NCBI RefSeq assembly: GCF_947507565.1
Contig: NC_089185.1
Coordinates: 2,294,001-2,358,000 of the forward strand
Length of the DNA: 64,000 nt
Direction: 5' to 3'
From: Oscarella lobularis
Lineage: Eukaryota; Porifera; Homoscleromorpha; Homosclerophorida; Oscarellidae
This document shows, piece after piece, positions 22,159-33,408 of this stretch. The notes under the pieces are model-generated. The model was given only the letters and a program-made list of their open reading frames with translations, was not told the origin of the DNA and made no database searches. The translations under genes were made by a program, and so were the position numbers. Each line of letters begins with the position of its first letter. Position 1 is the stretch's first letter.

Positions 22159-25100
22159 ATGATTCGATATTCGGATTCCTCAGAGACAGACGATTTTAGC
22201 GATTACTCTTCGCTGGACTCGAATTCGTACTCCTCGGAGTCGCTGGAGTCGAACCCCTTGGACTCAAATTCAGACTCCTCGGAGACATACGAGGATTGCG
22301 AGAACGTTTCGGAAGGCTTTGATTTCAAAGTCTATGAAAACGCAATTCCTGTCGATATACCGCTTGAAAATTTACCCTCCTTTGCGAAATGTTACGTACA
22401 ATCACCTGAACCGCGTGTGGAGCAAGAGCGGTTGTTTGACGCCGAGAACGGTGGTGCCTCGGCCACCGAAGTAGAGACCATTTTTTCAGGAGTAACCAAC
22501 ATTGCCGGGAAAACGAGGAGAATGACAGTCGAGGATGCTAACGGGAAATCTGCTCTGGTTTGGCACCCTTCGTTAGTTAACAAATTTATAATTATTTAAT
22601 TGTAGCGTGACGATCGCATCTATTTGCCTTGCGAACTTGCTCAATTTGAAGAAGAATATTTTCTTCATTGCGAATACGTATGATATAGCACATAGCGAAG
22701 CCTCATTACAAGAGTCATTCGTATCTAGATTAAAAAGAAGCACGCCTCTCTTGACGCAGAGAAGGCCAATCCAGCTTGGGTTCAGTTCAGCTTTGTCGGC
22801 AGACCCCGAGCAGGCAAAACAACTCTTGCTAATTCTCTCCTCGAAAAACAGAAGGTTATCGAACCTGACGACAGAACGGCAGGTGTAAACGTTCACAATG
22901 CATGTATCTGGGTTGTCGGTTTATCGTCTCTTTGGGATTTTGGCGGGCACGTGTCTTTCCGCGTTGCTCATGCCATTTTCTTCAACTACTCGCTCTCTGT
23001 CTTCATTCTCGTCATCGATCTGTGCCACGAAGACGGCGTAAAGAAGAAAAAGACGGATATTTACGAAGAGGCTCTAGAATCTTTGGCGTTCGTCAAATCA
23101 TCTCGTCGAATCACCGCAATGGAGTCCGGTAAGGTCACTGTGGTTACAGTTGGAAACCAAAAAACGGACGACCGAGAGAACAAAGAATTGACGCCTAGCG
23201 AGGAATTCGAATGGGCTATTGATGACGCGATCAACGCATTTGACAATGTCTTTGAAAACGCTGCCGTAGTAGAGTTGGACTGTAGTAAACCAGGTTCTAA
23301 CGGTATGACGCTATTCCGCATCCGACTAAAAGACATCAGAGACAGCCGCATTGAGGTGGGCTAGACAAAGATTTACGTTCATTGCAGTAAATTCATTATT
23401 GTCGTTACTTCAGAACGCTGCCAAAATCCCTAAAGTGTACGAGCACCTCAAGTATCGCATATTTACACAAATAATAGGCAAACCCGTCGCAAATCGGCTT
23501 CTTAAAGGCCCGCTGGACTGGTCAGTGACATGGCGTCTCTCAAAGATCAGTTTTCAGAAGAACTTTTGGTTTATTTTGATGAAGCTCAGTTTTTTATACC
23601 TATTTCTTTGTTTTAGATTGAGTTGTCTCCTCAGTTGCTGCATCTTTTTGGCATCCTGTTTCATGACCTAACTTACGAAAAAACAATTGTCATTCTTCAA
23701 GCATATCGCACTGTTGCTGGGCATTTGCATCAAGTATACACGCACGTCATGAGAGAGCTGTCTAGCAAACTTTCTAACTTTTGATTAGGCCATAATGAAA
23801 CAAAGGAACAAAGCGAATTGGGCAACATGTACTAAAAGCTCAATAGTGGTGTTCTGGGCAATGTATTTCTGGGATTCATCTTTTAATGAGGAACGTGATA
23901 CGGCGAGCATCGCTTTTGATCTTGGCCTTAGCCAGTGAGCTGTATTACGTAGCTCAAATCAGTTTGCGTAATTATCTCTTATAGGTCAAAGTTGTCTGAA
24001 GAGCAAATCGAAGAACTGCTTAAAGTCCAGATGTCAAGCTTATTCTGTGCATTTGAGTTCTTTAGCGGAAAGCTCAAAAGGAGAGAGTTTGAATGTGCTC
24101 TTCTTCCTCGGCCTATGAAAGTCCCTCTTTCAGAGACAGATCGTATAGCTATAAGTAAAGCTATTAAAAGTGCGTTCTCCGCTTTACGCAGCATGCAAGT
24201 CAGCAGCTATAGCGCACATTCTTTTACTAATTATAGCCAAATTACCAAACGATAAGCTTCTTCAAGAGCTGCAAGAGCTTGACGAAATTCTTCGTTTGTC
24301 GCCTGCAGCAGAGCGACATGTAATGCAACATCTTAAAGTAAGCTGCATCTGTAGGTTTTAAAAAATTTTCTGTATGATTAAACATATACTTTTTAGCGTC
24401 TACAGAATTGATAATAATAATAATGTCTTTGTATAGGATTCTCTAAAAAGCTACCTGGGCTTTTACAGCGACAAGGAAGAGTTGCTTTCTATTTTTCCCG
24501 TTTCCGTTCTGCTAGAGAATTGTGTTTCCGTTCTTATGCTTCTCCGAAAGTAAGCCGAACTTATATTTGCTTGCGTCTGTTACAAAACGTGTCTTGTAGA
24601 CTTCAGGGTGATATCCAGGAAAAGTGTTCAAAGGGAACCGCCGAACGTTGGGCGGAAGCCTGTAGTGACGCTTGGGAGCTGCGTTCTAAAAAAGAAGGAG
24701 TCGTGCGCACAGCAGCAAATTCGTACATTTCATCAAGTCAAGTGTCAAATGAATTGTTGGAACCGTTTTTATTCAAAGTAGAAAATAAAACAGGTAAATT
24801 ATTTTGTAATTGTTTGAATTCCACAGTCCTTTCTCTCTTATATTGCAGCCGATTCTTCTGGCGTGCAGTTCCTGCCAGGTGCCCTACGGGTTGAGGTCGA
24901 AAAAATAACAGGAAAAAGTGTTATCATGACGATTGAAATGCCTATTCATTGTAACCGCTGTCAATTAATCATTAGATTCTGCACCTCTCGGAGATTTTTC
25001 TCAGCAACAAAAGTTTGAATCTTTAGATCACAGCATAAGTACAATTAAAAGCGCAATGCATGTCACGTTCCTCATTAATTATCTTTTTTTTTATTTTGCA

Positions 25101-25570
25101 GGCTTAGCGTTGATGTCGGTTGAAGATGTGGCGCGTTTTGTTACTGAAGCAGGGTTTGAATCCTACGCAGAAGCTTTTATTGAAAATAAAGTTACCGGCG
25201 AGCAATTGGAGGACTTTGGAAAAGTCGACTTACTTGAGATCGGTATCGCCAAACTCGATCGAGTCAGATTTTTAGTCAAAATCAGAGAAAAAAAGCAGCT
25301 GTCTTTTGGCGGTAAGCATTTGCTCATCTATCCAATATTGTTGTTTTGAACTTTTGATTTTAAACAGAGTTAGGGTCCATGACTGTACAGGAAGTTGTAG
25401 CTCTAGTTGAAGAAATTGGATGTGGAGAATATGTCAAGGTTTTTGAGAAGGAGGGCATCAACGGAAAAGTTTTATATCTGCTTGACGAGGAAGATTTGCA
25501 AGCAATGGGTTTTGAAAGAACAAAGCGGAAAAGTCTTTTGAAGGCAATAAAAAAGCAAGCTCTCTGTTAG
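22159..25570 (+). CDS. ROCO gene A: Roc-type GTPase with two C-terminal SAM domains
   Basis: Exon 1 starts at ATG 22159 with an acidic Ser/Asp-rich stretch (SETDDFSDYSSLDSNS). Spliced exons lead to a Roc GTPase (about 22706-23356): G1 GRPRAGKTTL, G2 DDRTAGV, G3 WDFGGH, G4-like VGNQKTD. The following exons (23411-24900) are helical with only weak COR likeness (NAAKIPKVYEHLKYRIFTQ matches the same place in gene B). The end carries two SAM domains: 25104-25310 (MSVEDVARFVTEAGFESYAEAF ...) and 25379-25567 (TVQEVVALVEEIGCGEYVKVF ...), then TAG. SAM domains usually form homo- or hetero-polymers, so the product may be a GTP-switched oligomerising scaffold. Ankyrin repeats seen in B-E are not evident. 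The exon chain between 23520 and 24900 is uncertain and may contain an extra gene boundary. Confidence 0.7.
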
Positions 25571-26110
25571 TGTGTGGTGTCTGCATGTGTTTGCTTGACC
25601 AGATTGTGTAAGTGTACTTTTTATAATGTTTTGTTCTCGTTTGTGCTATGATAGTTTGTGTTGAATATCTACGGTTTGCATAGTTAGACAGCTTTGTACT
25701 TTTTTTTTTATGTTTTGGCTCTGTACAACGTATACGCTATATGCATTATAACGGGCTTGTGAGCATTCTTTCACTTGTTACAAATAACCTAATAATGCGT
25801 TGGCGTAAGCTCCGTTTTTTTGTTTTTAGTTACTATGGCGATTTTATTTTAAAACGCGCATCAAAAATCTTAATTCAGCTTATACGGGCATTTTGAATTC
25901 GAGTCACTGCTTTAAGGCAACTTTTCTTTAGGTAACGAGTTCAGGAATTACTTTTGACAATATACTGAAATCGCATAGGCAAAAAAAGTTTTTGAATGAA
26001 CCGACAAGCAAGTGAAAGTATCCGGGAAACAAAATACCTTGCGTACCACCATTACGACGTTTCACGGTTTGCGAAGACGTCGTAGAAGGCGTTGGGTTTG
26101 ACGTCATAAC
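25571..26110. promoter_or_regulatory. Intergenic region A-B with TGACGTCA near gene B
   Basis: About 540 bases of AT-rich sequence with no exon seen. A full CRE/ATF-type palindrome tgacgtca occurs at about 26099-26106, shortly upstream of the first ankyrin exon of gene B and comparable in placement to the motif before genes C-E. Confidence 0.45.
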
Positions 26111-29100
26111 ACTAAGTCGAAGAGGAAGGCAATTCTCTACCTCGAATGCGAGGTAATGAGTTGAGGCAGAGGCAAAAGAACGATTGTTTGGCGCTGTGGA
26201 GGCGAATAGCGTAGAAGAAGCGAAAAGTCTTCTTTCGAGTGGAGTCGAAGAAAGATCGAAATATGATCGACAGCGAAAAACACAATGAAAATCCAAAGTT
26301 CAGAAGGGCAGATCGTTGTGATAAAACTTCTTCCGTCACTTCTGGAATCCTACTGAACGAAGTGGTTTTTTGCTATTGGCCAATGGTCTTCCTCGCTGCG
26401 TTCACAAGGAATTTGGAAATGGTAAAATTGCTGTTGCGGGCGAACGACATGTTTTACTCTCTCCTGCTTGTGTATCAATCTGAGTCCGTTCTCCTTCTGA
26501 AATTGGATCATATTCGTTCTGAATCTGAGAGTTTCCGGACGTACCGTAAGCCGATTGCAGGACGATTTTCATCTATTATAATCTATGCATGTATTAAACT
26601 TTCTCATTGCCGGCGTTCTGTTGTGCTGCTCTTGGAGACGAACGCCTTCTCAATTGGATTTTGCGTTCCCCAGTAGGCGTAAGTACCGTATGTTTATTCA
26701 TATGTGACATTTTTAGGTATTTGGATGTGTTTTGAAAACGGGCATGAGCAGCTTGCCAAGATGTTGGCTGCCATAACCAATCTTGCACGTCTTGAAGAAG
26801 TCGGTGGCACTAGTATCTTCAGATTGAGCAGTCACTTGAAAGGCCTATGCTGACAGAATTGTCTTCTAATAGTAATTGTTTGGCATCTTTATTTATAAAA
26901 TTTGTTCTTAGAGAGATTAAAAGTGATTGCTTCAATAATTATTTAAATAATTGAGGTTATAGGTTAAATGTTATTTTTGTTAGGATTACTGCTTCAATGC
27001 TGCTTGTTGCGGAGGAATGAAAATGGCGAAGCTCTTCTTTGTTCTCTTTGAAAACGAGTTTAATTTCAAGCCATACAGCAATAGTGTGAGTTGAAATCGT
27101 GAAGTCTTTGATCAAGGTTCTCGTTTTGGAACCTTGAAAATTTGGCCAGTTTCTGGCGATTTATTCTTTCTAGGTTTTCTGGGCGTTTCCTGGGCTGCAC
27201 GGCGGCGTCATTGAATTTCTTGCTTGAAAATTCTCTTAAAACCTTTTGGCTAGAGAAAGAGAGAAATTTGAAATGATTTTACTCTAATCTACTAGGATGA
27301 GCCTATAGAGCAGTTTACTCTTTGTGTCTCTCTCATTGAAAAGAGAAAGACAAGATAGCTTTTCTTAATTATCTTCTTGACTCAGCAAATAGAAAACTGT
27401 CCATTAATGATTGGATTCCAGTAGAATAGTCTCTATTTTTGCTCGTGATAATATCTCATATTAATTGTAGAAATACGCAACGCCTCTTGCGTTAGCTTGT
27501 CTCGAAAATAACTTTGAATTGGCCAAAGCTTTAATACGTCTGGGAGCGAAAACTCAATTGAGTGAACATGTAGTTTTTCTTTCTTTTGTGTTATGTTCTG
27601 TTGATTTGGATTTTTAGAGTGCAGATCTTCTAGTTAAAGAATCGATACGTAGGCAAGACGTTGCCAGGAATGGCGCAACTAGGGCTCACTATTTCACAGC
27701 TACCTTGTCTTCTCGAGGTACAATCTCTGTTTCTGATTTTTCAGTTGCAATACATTTTATTCAGAAAATGATAATTATTGGAGATTGTCAAAAACATCGA
27801 TGTTCCTTCGACTCTTTTGTTTTGGAGAAAGTTATTCATTTCTACACGTCTAATACCTTGCACTGAGCGTGTGGGTGTGGCTCAAAGAGATCAAGACAAG
27901 CGTTGCTTAACGACGGAGCAAGGCTTGAAGAACGTGACCAGGTAAATGTATTGTATATCAGTACATATTAAATTACCTGAAGAGGCAGTTCTTGAAGCCT
28001 ATTTTTCTTATGTTCAAGTTTCTCCACGTTATATACGTTTTTTAATTAAATAATATTATTCACAAACATGCTTGAGACTGGATGTGACCGAGCTTCACAT
28101 AGAATTGAAACATTTTAGGCAGGAAAGACGCCCGCGATGTGCTGCTCCAAAGTGACGATTCTTCAGTTTCTTATTGAACGATGCGGCGCTGATGTTAACG
28201 CTGTTGAGGAGGTTAAGTCCTACGTTCATGGGTAGTTGCTTAATTAAGTACGAAGTTTCAATTGTATTTCAGTGGGAATCATCTTGGCTTCACACACTGC
28301 CGATGAATGTTCACCTTGAAGCGAGCGTCAAAATTGAAATGCTGAAGTACTTGATTTAGCAAGTTCTCTCACTTGAGCAACCCGGAAATGCAAAACCCTT
28401 TTTTTGACTTGAGCAATTAAAATTGCTTTTGTAATGCAATAGGATGGCAAATTGCCTCACGAAGTTGCATCGAATGAAGCAACGATTTTCCTTCGTTCCA
28501 AATACGTAAGATGCTCTACATAGCGTTTCGGCTGACTCTATCTTTTTCTAGGTAAAAATGATTCACTCTCGTCTTGACACCCGCTTGGGTTCAGTTCTGC
28601 TTCGTCGGTAGACCAAAAGCAGGCAAAACGACTCTCTGCAATTCTCTCCGCCACAAGTCGAAGCCAATCAACCCTGATGATAGAACAGCTGGCGTTGAAG
28701 TTCACACCGTAAATGTTTTCGGAGTCGGCTTGTCGTCTCTGTGAGAGCGGTCAGATTTCTTTCCGGGTTGCCCAAGCAAATTTCTTTATAACTACTCGCT
28801 CTCTGCCTTTGTTGTGGTCATTGATCTGTTTGACGAAAGTGGCGCGAAAAAGACGAGGGGCGGAAATTTTTAATGAAGCGGTTGAATCTATGGCATTTGT
28901 CAAGTCAGCTCGTAAAATCATCACGATGAAACCCGGTAAGGTGACTCTGATCACCGTTGGAAACAAGCGAACAGGCGAACACGAAGAAGACGACGATTTT
29001 TCACCGTGCAAGGAATTGAAATGGGCCATCGATGATGCTATTGATGCCTTTGGCGACGTCTTTGAAAGCGCTGTCGTTGTAGAGTTAGACTGCAACAAGC

Positions 29101-30420
29101 CGTATTCCGTTTTGATGGCCAAGTTTCGGTGTCAAATAAAGCAAATTCGAGAAGAATGTGTCGAGGTTTGTCTAGGAAAATTCTGTATATTAGGATGAGT
29201 TCTTGTTACAAAACAGAACGCTGATCTTGTTCCCAAAGTGTGTGAACGTGTAAAGTACCTCATCTTTACGAATTTGAATCAGTGGCCCGTCTCTACTCGG
29301 CTCCTGAAAAAAGAAGATTTTAACACATTGCTTACCGACAGTCTACAGCGACCACTTCCAGACGAACTGTCCGTTGCAAGGCTGGCTGCTTATCTGCACG
29401 ACACTGGTGCCGTAAGTGTTGTAGCCAAAATGAAGTACTGATATAGAAGGACTTTCTTTAGATTGTCTATTTCTCTGATCTTCAATTAGTATGTCTTCGT
29501 CCATCAGTATTAGTCACCAATCTGATTGGCCCTCTCTTGTCATCTCCTAACGTTTTTCCTATCAGTGCTGTCACTGCTTCTGCGGGTAAAGCTACGAAGA
29601 CTCAAATGGAAAAGGCGCTGCATCGTTTAAAAGGAAAGCAGGAGTCCGAGGGAAATATTGCCGCAACGTTTGCTATCGAAGAAGCGATCAGAGTGATGCT
29701 TGATCTAGGATTGTGCTGCTCTGTTCAAGGCAAAGAAGACGTCTACTACGTTCCGTCTCTGATTGAAGAGTTGAAACCAAGCGCAGTGTGGGAAAAGAAG
29801 CCGAAACTGTCATTCTATCGAGGTCGTCGTTATCGAGTGGTGAACGAGACAACTGACGAGAGTACGTATGATAAAGTAAAGGAAGTCACGGAGGCTGTTC
29901 ACTCTGAAAGAGTTCCTGGTACGCCTATGGACTGGTGCTATGTGTCAAGTGAGGAACTCCGTGATCATAAGGAGAACGTAGCCGTTTACAAGACTATAGT
30001 CTTGCCATTAATTGAAAACAAACGTTTCAATGACCGTGTTCGAGCTGAGCAAAGTAGAGGCGGCAGCTGTCCTACCTGTCAAGTAAAAGATTTGCTGTTT
30101 CCGGTTACAAGAGACGGGCAGGAAAGTACGCGATTTCCAGATGACGGGGATAAGGTCTGCTCATAAAGGCCGTTTCTTTAGTTGGCCGACTTGAGTTGGA
30201 GAATATCTGCTGTGACTTACTCGACACTTGTGACTTGGAAGATATCAGACGTGCAAGTAATCAAAGTAGGGTGCGTTTACAAAAAGTTCTCGAATGGTGG
30301 GTGAGCAGACGCGGGCAGCGTGCAACCGTTGGCAGGATAGTAAGGGTTTGTGAAAGATCTCATGTCAGCAGAAGATGCATAGAGAAAGAGTACAAAGACT
30401 TTATCGATTCAATGTCTTGA
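26111..30420 (+). pseudogene. ROCO gene B: ankyrin-Roc-COR-Death, with disrupted Roc exon
   Basis: Ankyrin-like exons lie at about 26178 (LFGAVEANSVEEAKSLL), 26360-26460 (FLAAFTRNLEMVKLLL), 27000-27100, 27475-27570 (TPLALACLENNFELAKALIRLGA) and 28118-28215 (LIERCGADVNAVEE), followed by the bridge DGKLPHEVA (about 28442). The Roc exon (28585-29165) keeps G1 GRPKAGKTTL and G2 DDRTAGV but loses the WDFGG region to a one-base deletion at about 28742 and a pair of compensating shifts between about 28785 and 28850. COR follows (29219-30166: YLHDTGA, then VTNLIGPLLSSPNVFP), and a C-terminal Death domain (about 30180-30417: LENICCDLLDTCDLEDI ... VLEWWVSRRGQRATVGRIVRV). No in-frame ATG precedes the first ankyrin exon. 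Probably a decaying paralogue, although errors in the assembly could mimic this. Confidence 0.6.
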
Positions 30421-31330
30421 GCATTTTTAGCAAGCATTTGTTCAATAAATTTTGTTTGCATGCTTGCATATGTACACTTCTTTCAATTTCCTTTCTCTTG
30501 AACGAGTTTCTGCGACTGGGAAAATGCATGGGATTATTTATATACATGTGTTTGTGAAGATCGTTTACAACAAGAAAGCTACAGCGCAAGCTAACGCTCA
30601 GGGCACTCTAAGAAAATGGAAGGAAAGACGGAAAGACCTCGATGAAAGCTGAAATAATATATACCTAACGCACGGTGCCAAGAGCGGCAGGACAGACTTT
30701 CAAACGCGCATGCGTTGTTGCTAGGGTTATCCACCGCAATCTCGCGTTCTCCGTGGGCTCGCATTATCCCTCTTACCAACTGAGCTTCGAGTTGTTTTGT
30801 AAAAAAAGATATTTAGTAAGAGTTTTTCTAACATTTCGCTGACGTACTGCGTCTGCGGATACGCAGGGATGAAGTTCTGCGTAATGCGAGAACCGATTGC
30901 CTAAAAAAATTTCTTAGCGCAAAACTAACAGTTCTTTTAGTAATCTCCCAATCGCACATGAGTTTGAGGTCAAAAAACTACCTGTACGAGGACGAAAAAT
31001 GGCGCGCGAATCGCCACAGGTGCAACATGAGCCCCAATAAATAGAAAGCGAGAATGTTTAGCGCCTCTTTTATCACTGCCATGCATTCGTAACACCCTAA
31101 GGCTAAGGTCTGAGCAGGGATTCACGCAAAATTTGGCCTTGAAGTGGGTTCAAAAATTTCAACACGCTCTCGTCAAAAACTGTCCCCCCCAACTAAAAAT
31201 TCGTCGGACCTCAAATCGAAGCTTTTTCCCAAAGCTTCGATTAAAGGAAACCCGACGCTTATCCATTGCGTGTGGACCTTATCCAAAGCCGTTTTGTGAC
31301 CCATAGTCATCAGAGAACACGTAACAATAC
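30421..31330. other. Intergenic region B-C, left part
   Basis: No exon is recognised. A segment at 30677-30714 (gccaagagcggcaggac... aaacgcgcatg) reappears in inverted orientation at about 33160-33196, so it forms the outer arm of the palindromic complex between B and C. Confidence 0.5.
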
Positions 31331-31333
31331 CCT

Positions 31334-33090
31334 AATAGAGGATATTAGGGAGGAGGGGCTAAGGCCGTGCATGCGCAGAAGTTGGGGTAGAGTCGCGAAT
31401 ACGTGGGAGGTGCATTCGGCGTTGTCTCCCGCGGCAGTGGTACCATTTCCACTCTTAGCCCTTACGGTAAGCTTCTCTTAGAGTATGTGCGCACTCCCTG
31501 CTGTGGTTGTTTCTCTGTTTAGGGAGTTCTCTTCGCCAGGAAGTCAGCCAAATCCAATATCCGGACCACACCCCTAAAGGGTAAAATCGCCCTTTTCTCG
31601 CTGGAACAGAAGTGAACGAACTAACGACTCGAACCCTCACGGACAGAAACGTATTTTATAGCGTAGCGATCGTAGTTTTTCATATGAATGGCGACGGAAA
31701 TGGTCATTTCTAAACATTGTTGCATTGTCTTGTCTGCGCAAGCGATCTCTTGACCTACGCATGGCTACGTCGTCTCACGGCCAAAGACAATGCTGCACTT
31801 ATAAATGCCACAATCGAAAACGACGTCGTCCAGAGCTTCCTGAATCGTTTGAGCGAGTTTGTGGCTGCCCTAGGCTCGAGTACTCTTCTTGCCCATTCAT
31901 ATGAAAAACTACGATTGCTACGCTATAAAATACGTTTCTGTCCGTGAAGGTTCGAGTCGTTAGTTCGTTCACTTCTGTTCCAGCGAGAAAAGGGCGATTT
32001 TACCCTTTAGGGGCGTGGTCCGGATATTGGATTTGGCTGACTTCCTGGCGAAGAGAACTCCCTAAACAGAGAAACAACCACAGCAGGGAGTGCGCACATA
32101 CTCTAAGAGAAGCTTACCGTAAGGGCTAAGAGTGGAAATGGTACCACTGCCGCGGGAGACAACGCCGAATGCACCTCCCACGTATTCGCGACTCTACCCC
32201 AACTTCTGCGCATGCACGGCCTTAGCCCCTCCTCCCTAATATCACGGATCTTAGAGGAGATGGATAGGCAACGCGCGCACATTGTGACGTTCAATCCGTG
32301 CCTGGGTTACGCCCCCTTGCCCACTTGTGACGTCGCTCAGAAAACACCCCATTCCTCCGAGCGCGAAGGCACTCCAGCCTTTGGAGCAGCTTGAGAAGGT
32401 CACTCAATGCCTAAATAATGCTTCCGATAGCCGTTCCTAATAAGCGATGCTTTCCCGAAAAGGATATCGGCCCGTTTCTCCCGAGCATGCGATGAACCAG
32501 ACTTTGTGCGATTTTCATGACGATTCTACACGTTTACAGAACCCCAAAGTCCATTCACATTGTAGGCTATACACGTGAAAGTGCAACTGTCGTACCCAAG
32601 ATCATCTGCAATCTCCAATAGTCAAAATCGCGACGATTTTTTAGCACGCTCACTTTCAGCACGTCACAAAATCGTCGCGATTTTGACTATTAGAGATTGC
32701 AGATGATCTTGGGTACGACAGTTGCACTTTCACGTGTATAGTCTACAATGTGAATGAACTTTGGGGTTCTGTAAACGTGTAGAATCGTCATAAAAATCGC
32801 ACAAAGTCTGGTTCATCGCGTGCTGGGGAGAAACGGGCCGATATCCCTTTCGGGAAAGCATCGCTTATTAGGAACAGCTATCGGAAGCGTTACTTAGGCA
32901 TTGAGTAACCTTCTCAAGCTGCTCCAAAGGCTGGAGTGCCTTCGCGCTCGGAGGAATGGGGTGTTTTCTGAGCGACGTCACAAGTGGGCAAGGGGGCGTA
33001 ACCCAGGCACGGATTGAACGTCACAATGTACTGCAACGTGCGCGCGTTGCCTATCCATCTCCTCTAAGATCCGTGCTAATATCCTCTATT
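31334..33090. mobile_element. Second, larger palindromic element interrupted by the 895-bp foldback
   Basis: From about 32242 (atcacggatcttagagg) to 32640, and again inverted from 32666 to 33080, the sequence forms arms of about 400 bp around a centre of about 25 bp. Its outermost bases aatagaggatattag (31334-31348) are matched by ctaatatcctctatt (33076-33090). The left tip is thus separated from its arm by the 895-bp foldback, showing that the smaller element landed in the larger one. Confidence 0.75.
31345..32239. mobile_element. 895-bp foldback element with 347-bp inverted arms
   Basis: Arms 31345-31691 and 31893-32239 are near-identical inverted copies, starting ttagggaggaggggctaagg. They surround a 201-bp unique centre. 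TA lies directly outside each end (31343-31344 and 32240-32241), consistent with a TA target duplication of Tc1/mariner-type transposition. Short open frames in the two arms mirror one another and are not genes. Confidence 0.8.
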
Positions 33091-33345
33091 GGTAGAGACG
33101 CGAGCATGCGCAAACAGAAAATTTATTATTGGCTCCCTGCTCCCATTCATTGATGCTTGATCATGCGCGTTTGAAAGTCCGCCCTGCCGCCAAGAGCAGG
33201 GTTAGGTCGAAGGAAGCGCCATGAACAAAATTAATTGTTTCACCGTCTTAAAAGCGAAAAAAAAGACTTCAATAATAATTTCTTTGTGCCACAACATTCT
33301 ACTTCTGATCCGGATGAGCAAGCGTGAATTTCTTCTACTTGCAAA

Positions 33346-33408
33346 GACGTCATTGTGTTTGTCATGTGATCGGTCATCAACCAATAGGCTGCAAGTGTTG
33401 TTTACGCT
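33346..33408 (+). promoter_or_regulatory. Gene C proximal promoter block
   Basis: GACGTCA (33346-33352), CATGTGAT (33363-33370) and CCAAT (33381-33385) lie in the 63 bases before the ATG. The same order and nearly the same bases occur before gene E, and a shortened form before gene D, while intron sequences between the paralogues diverge more. CRE/ATF, E-box (USF/MITF-type) and NF-Y factors recognise such sites in other animals. Confidence 0.5.

Noticed and set aside
31455-32129. Matching 61-codon open frames on opposite strands (RVRVVSSFTSVPARKG...)
   Set aside because: They are the two arms of the same inverted repeat. No exon signals or domain support coding.
32956-33153. Short open frame MGCFLSDVTSGQGG...
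   Set aside because: It lies in the right arm of the large palindrome and mirrors sequence at 32.2-32.4 kb, so it is repeat DNA.
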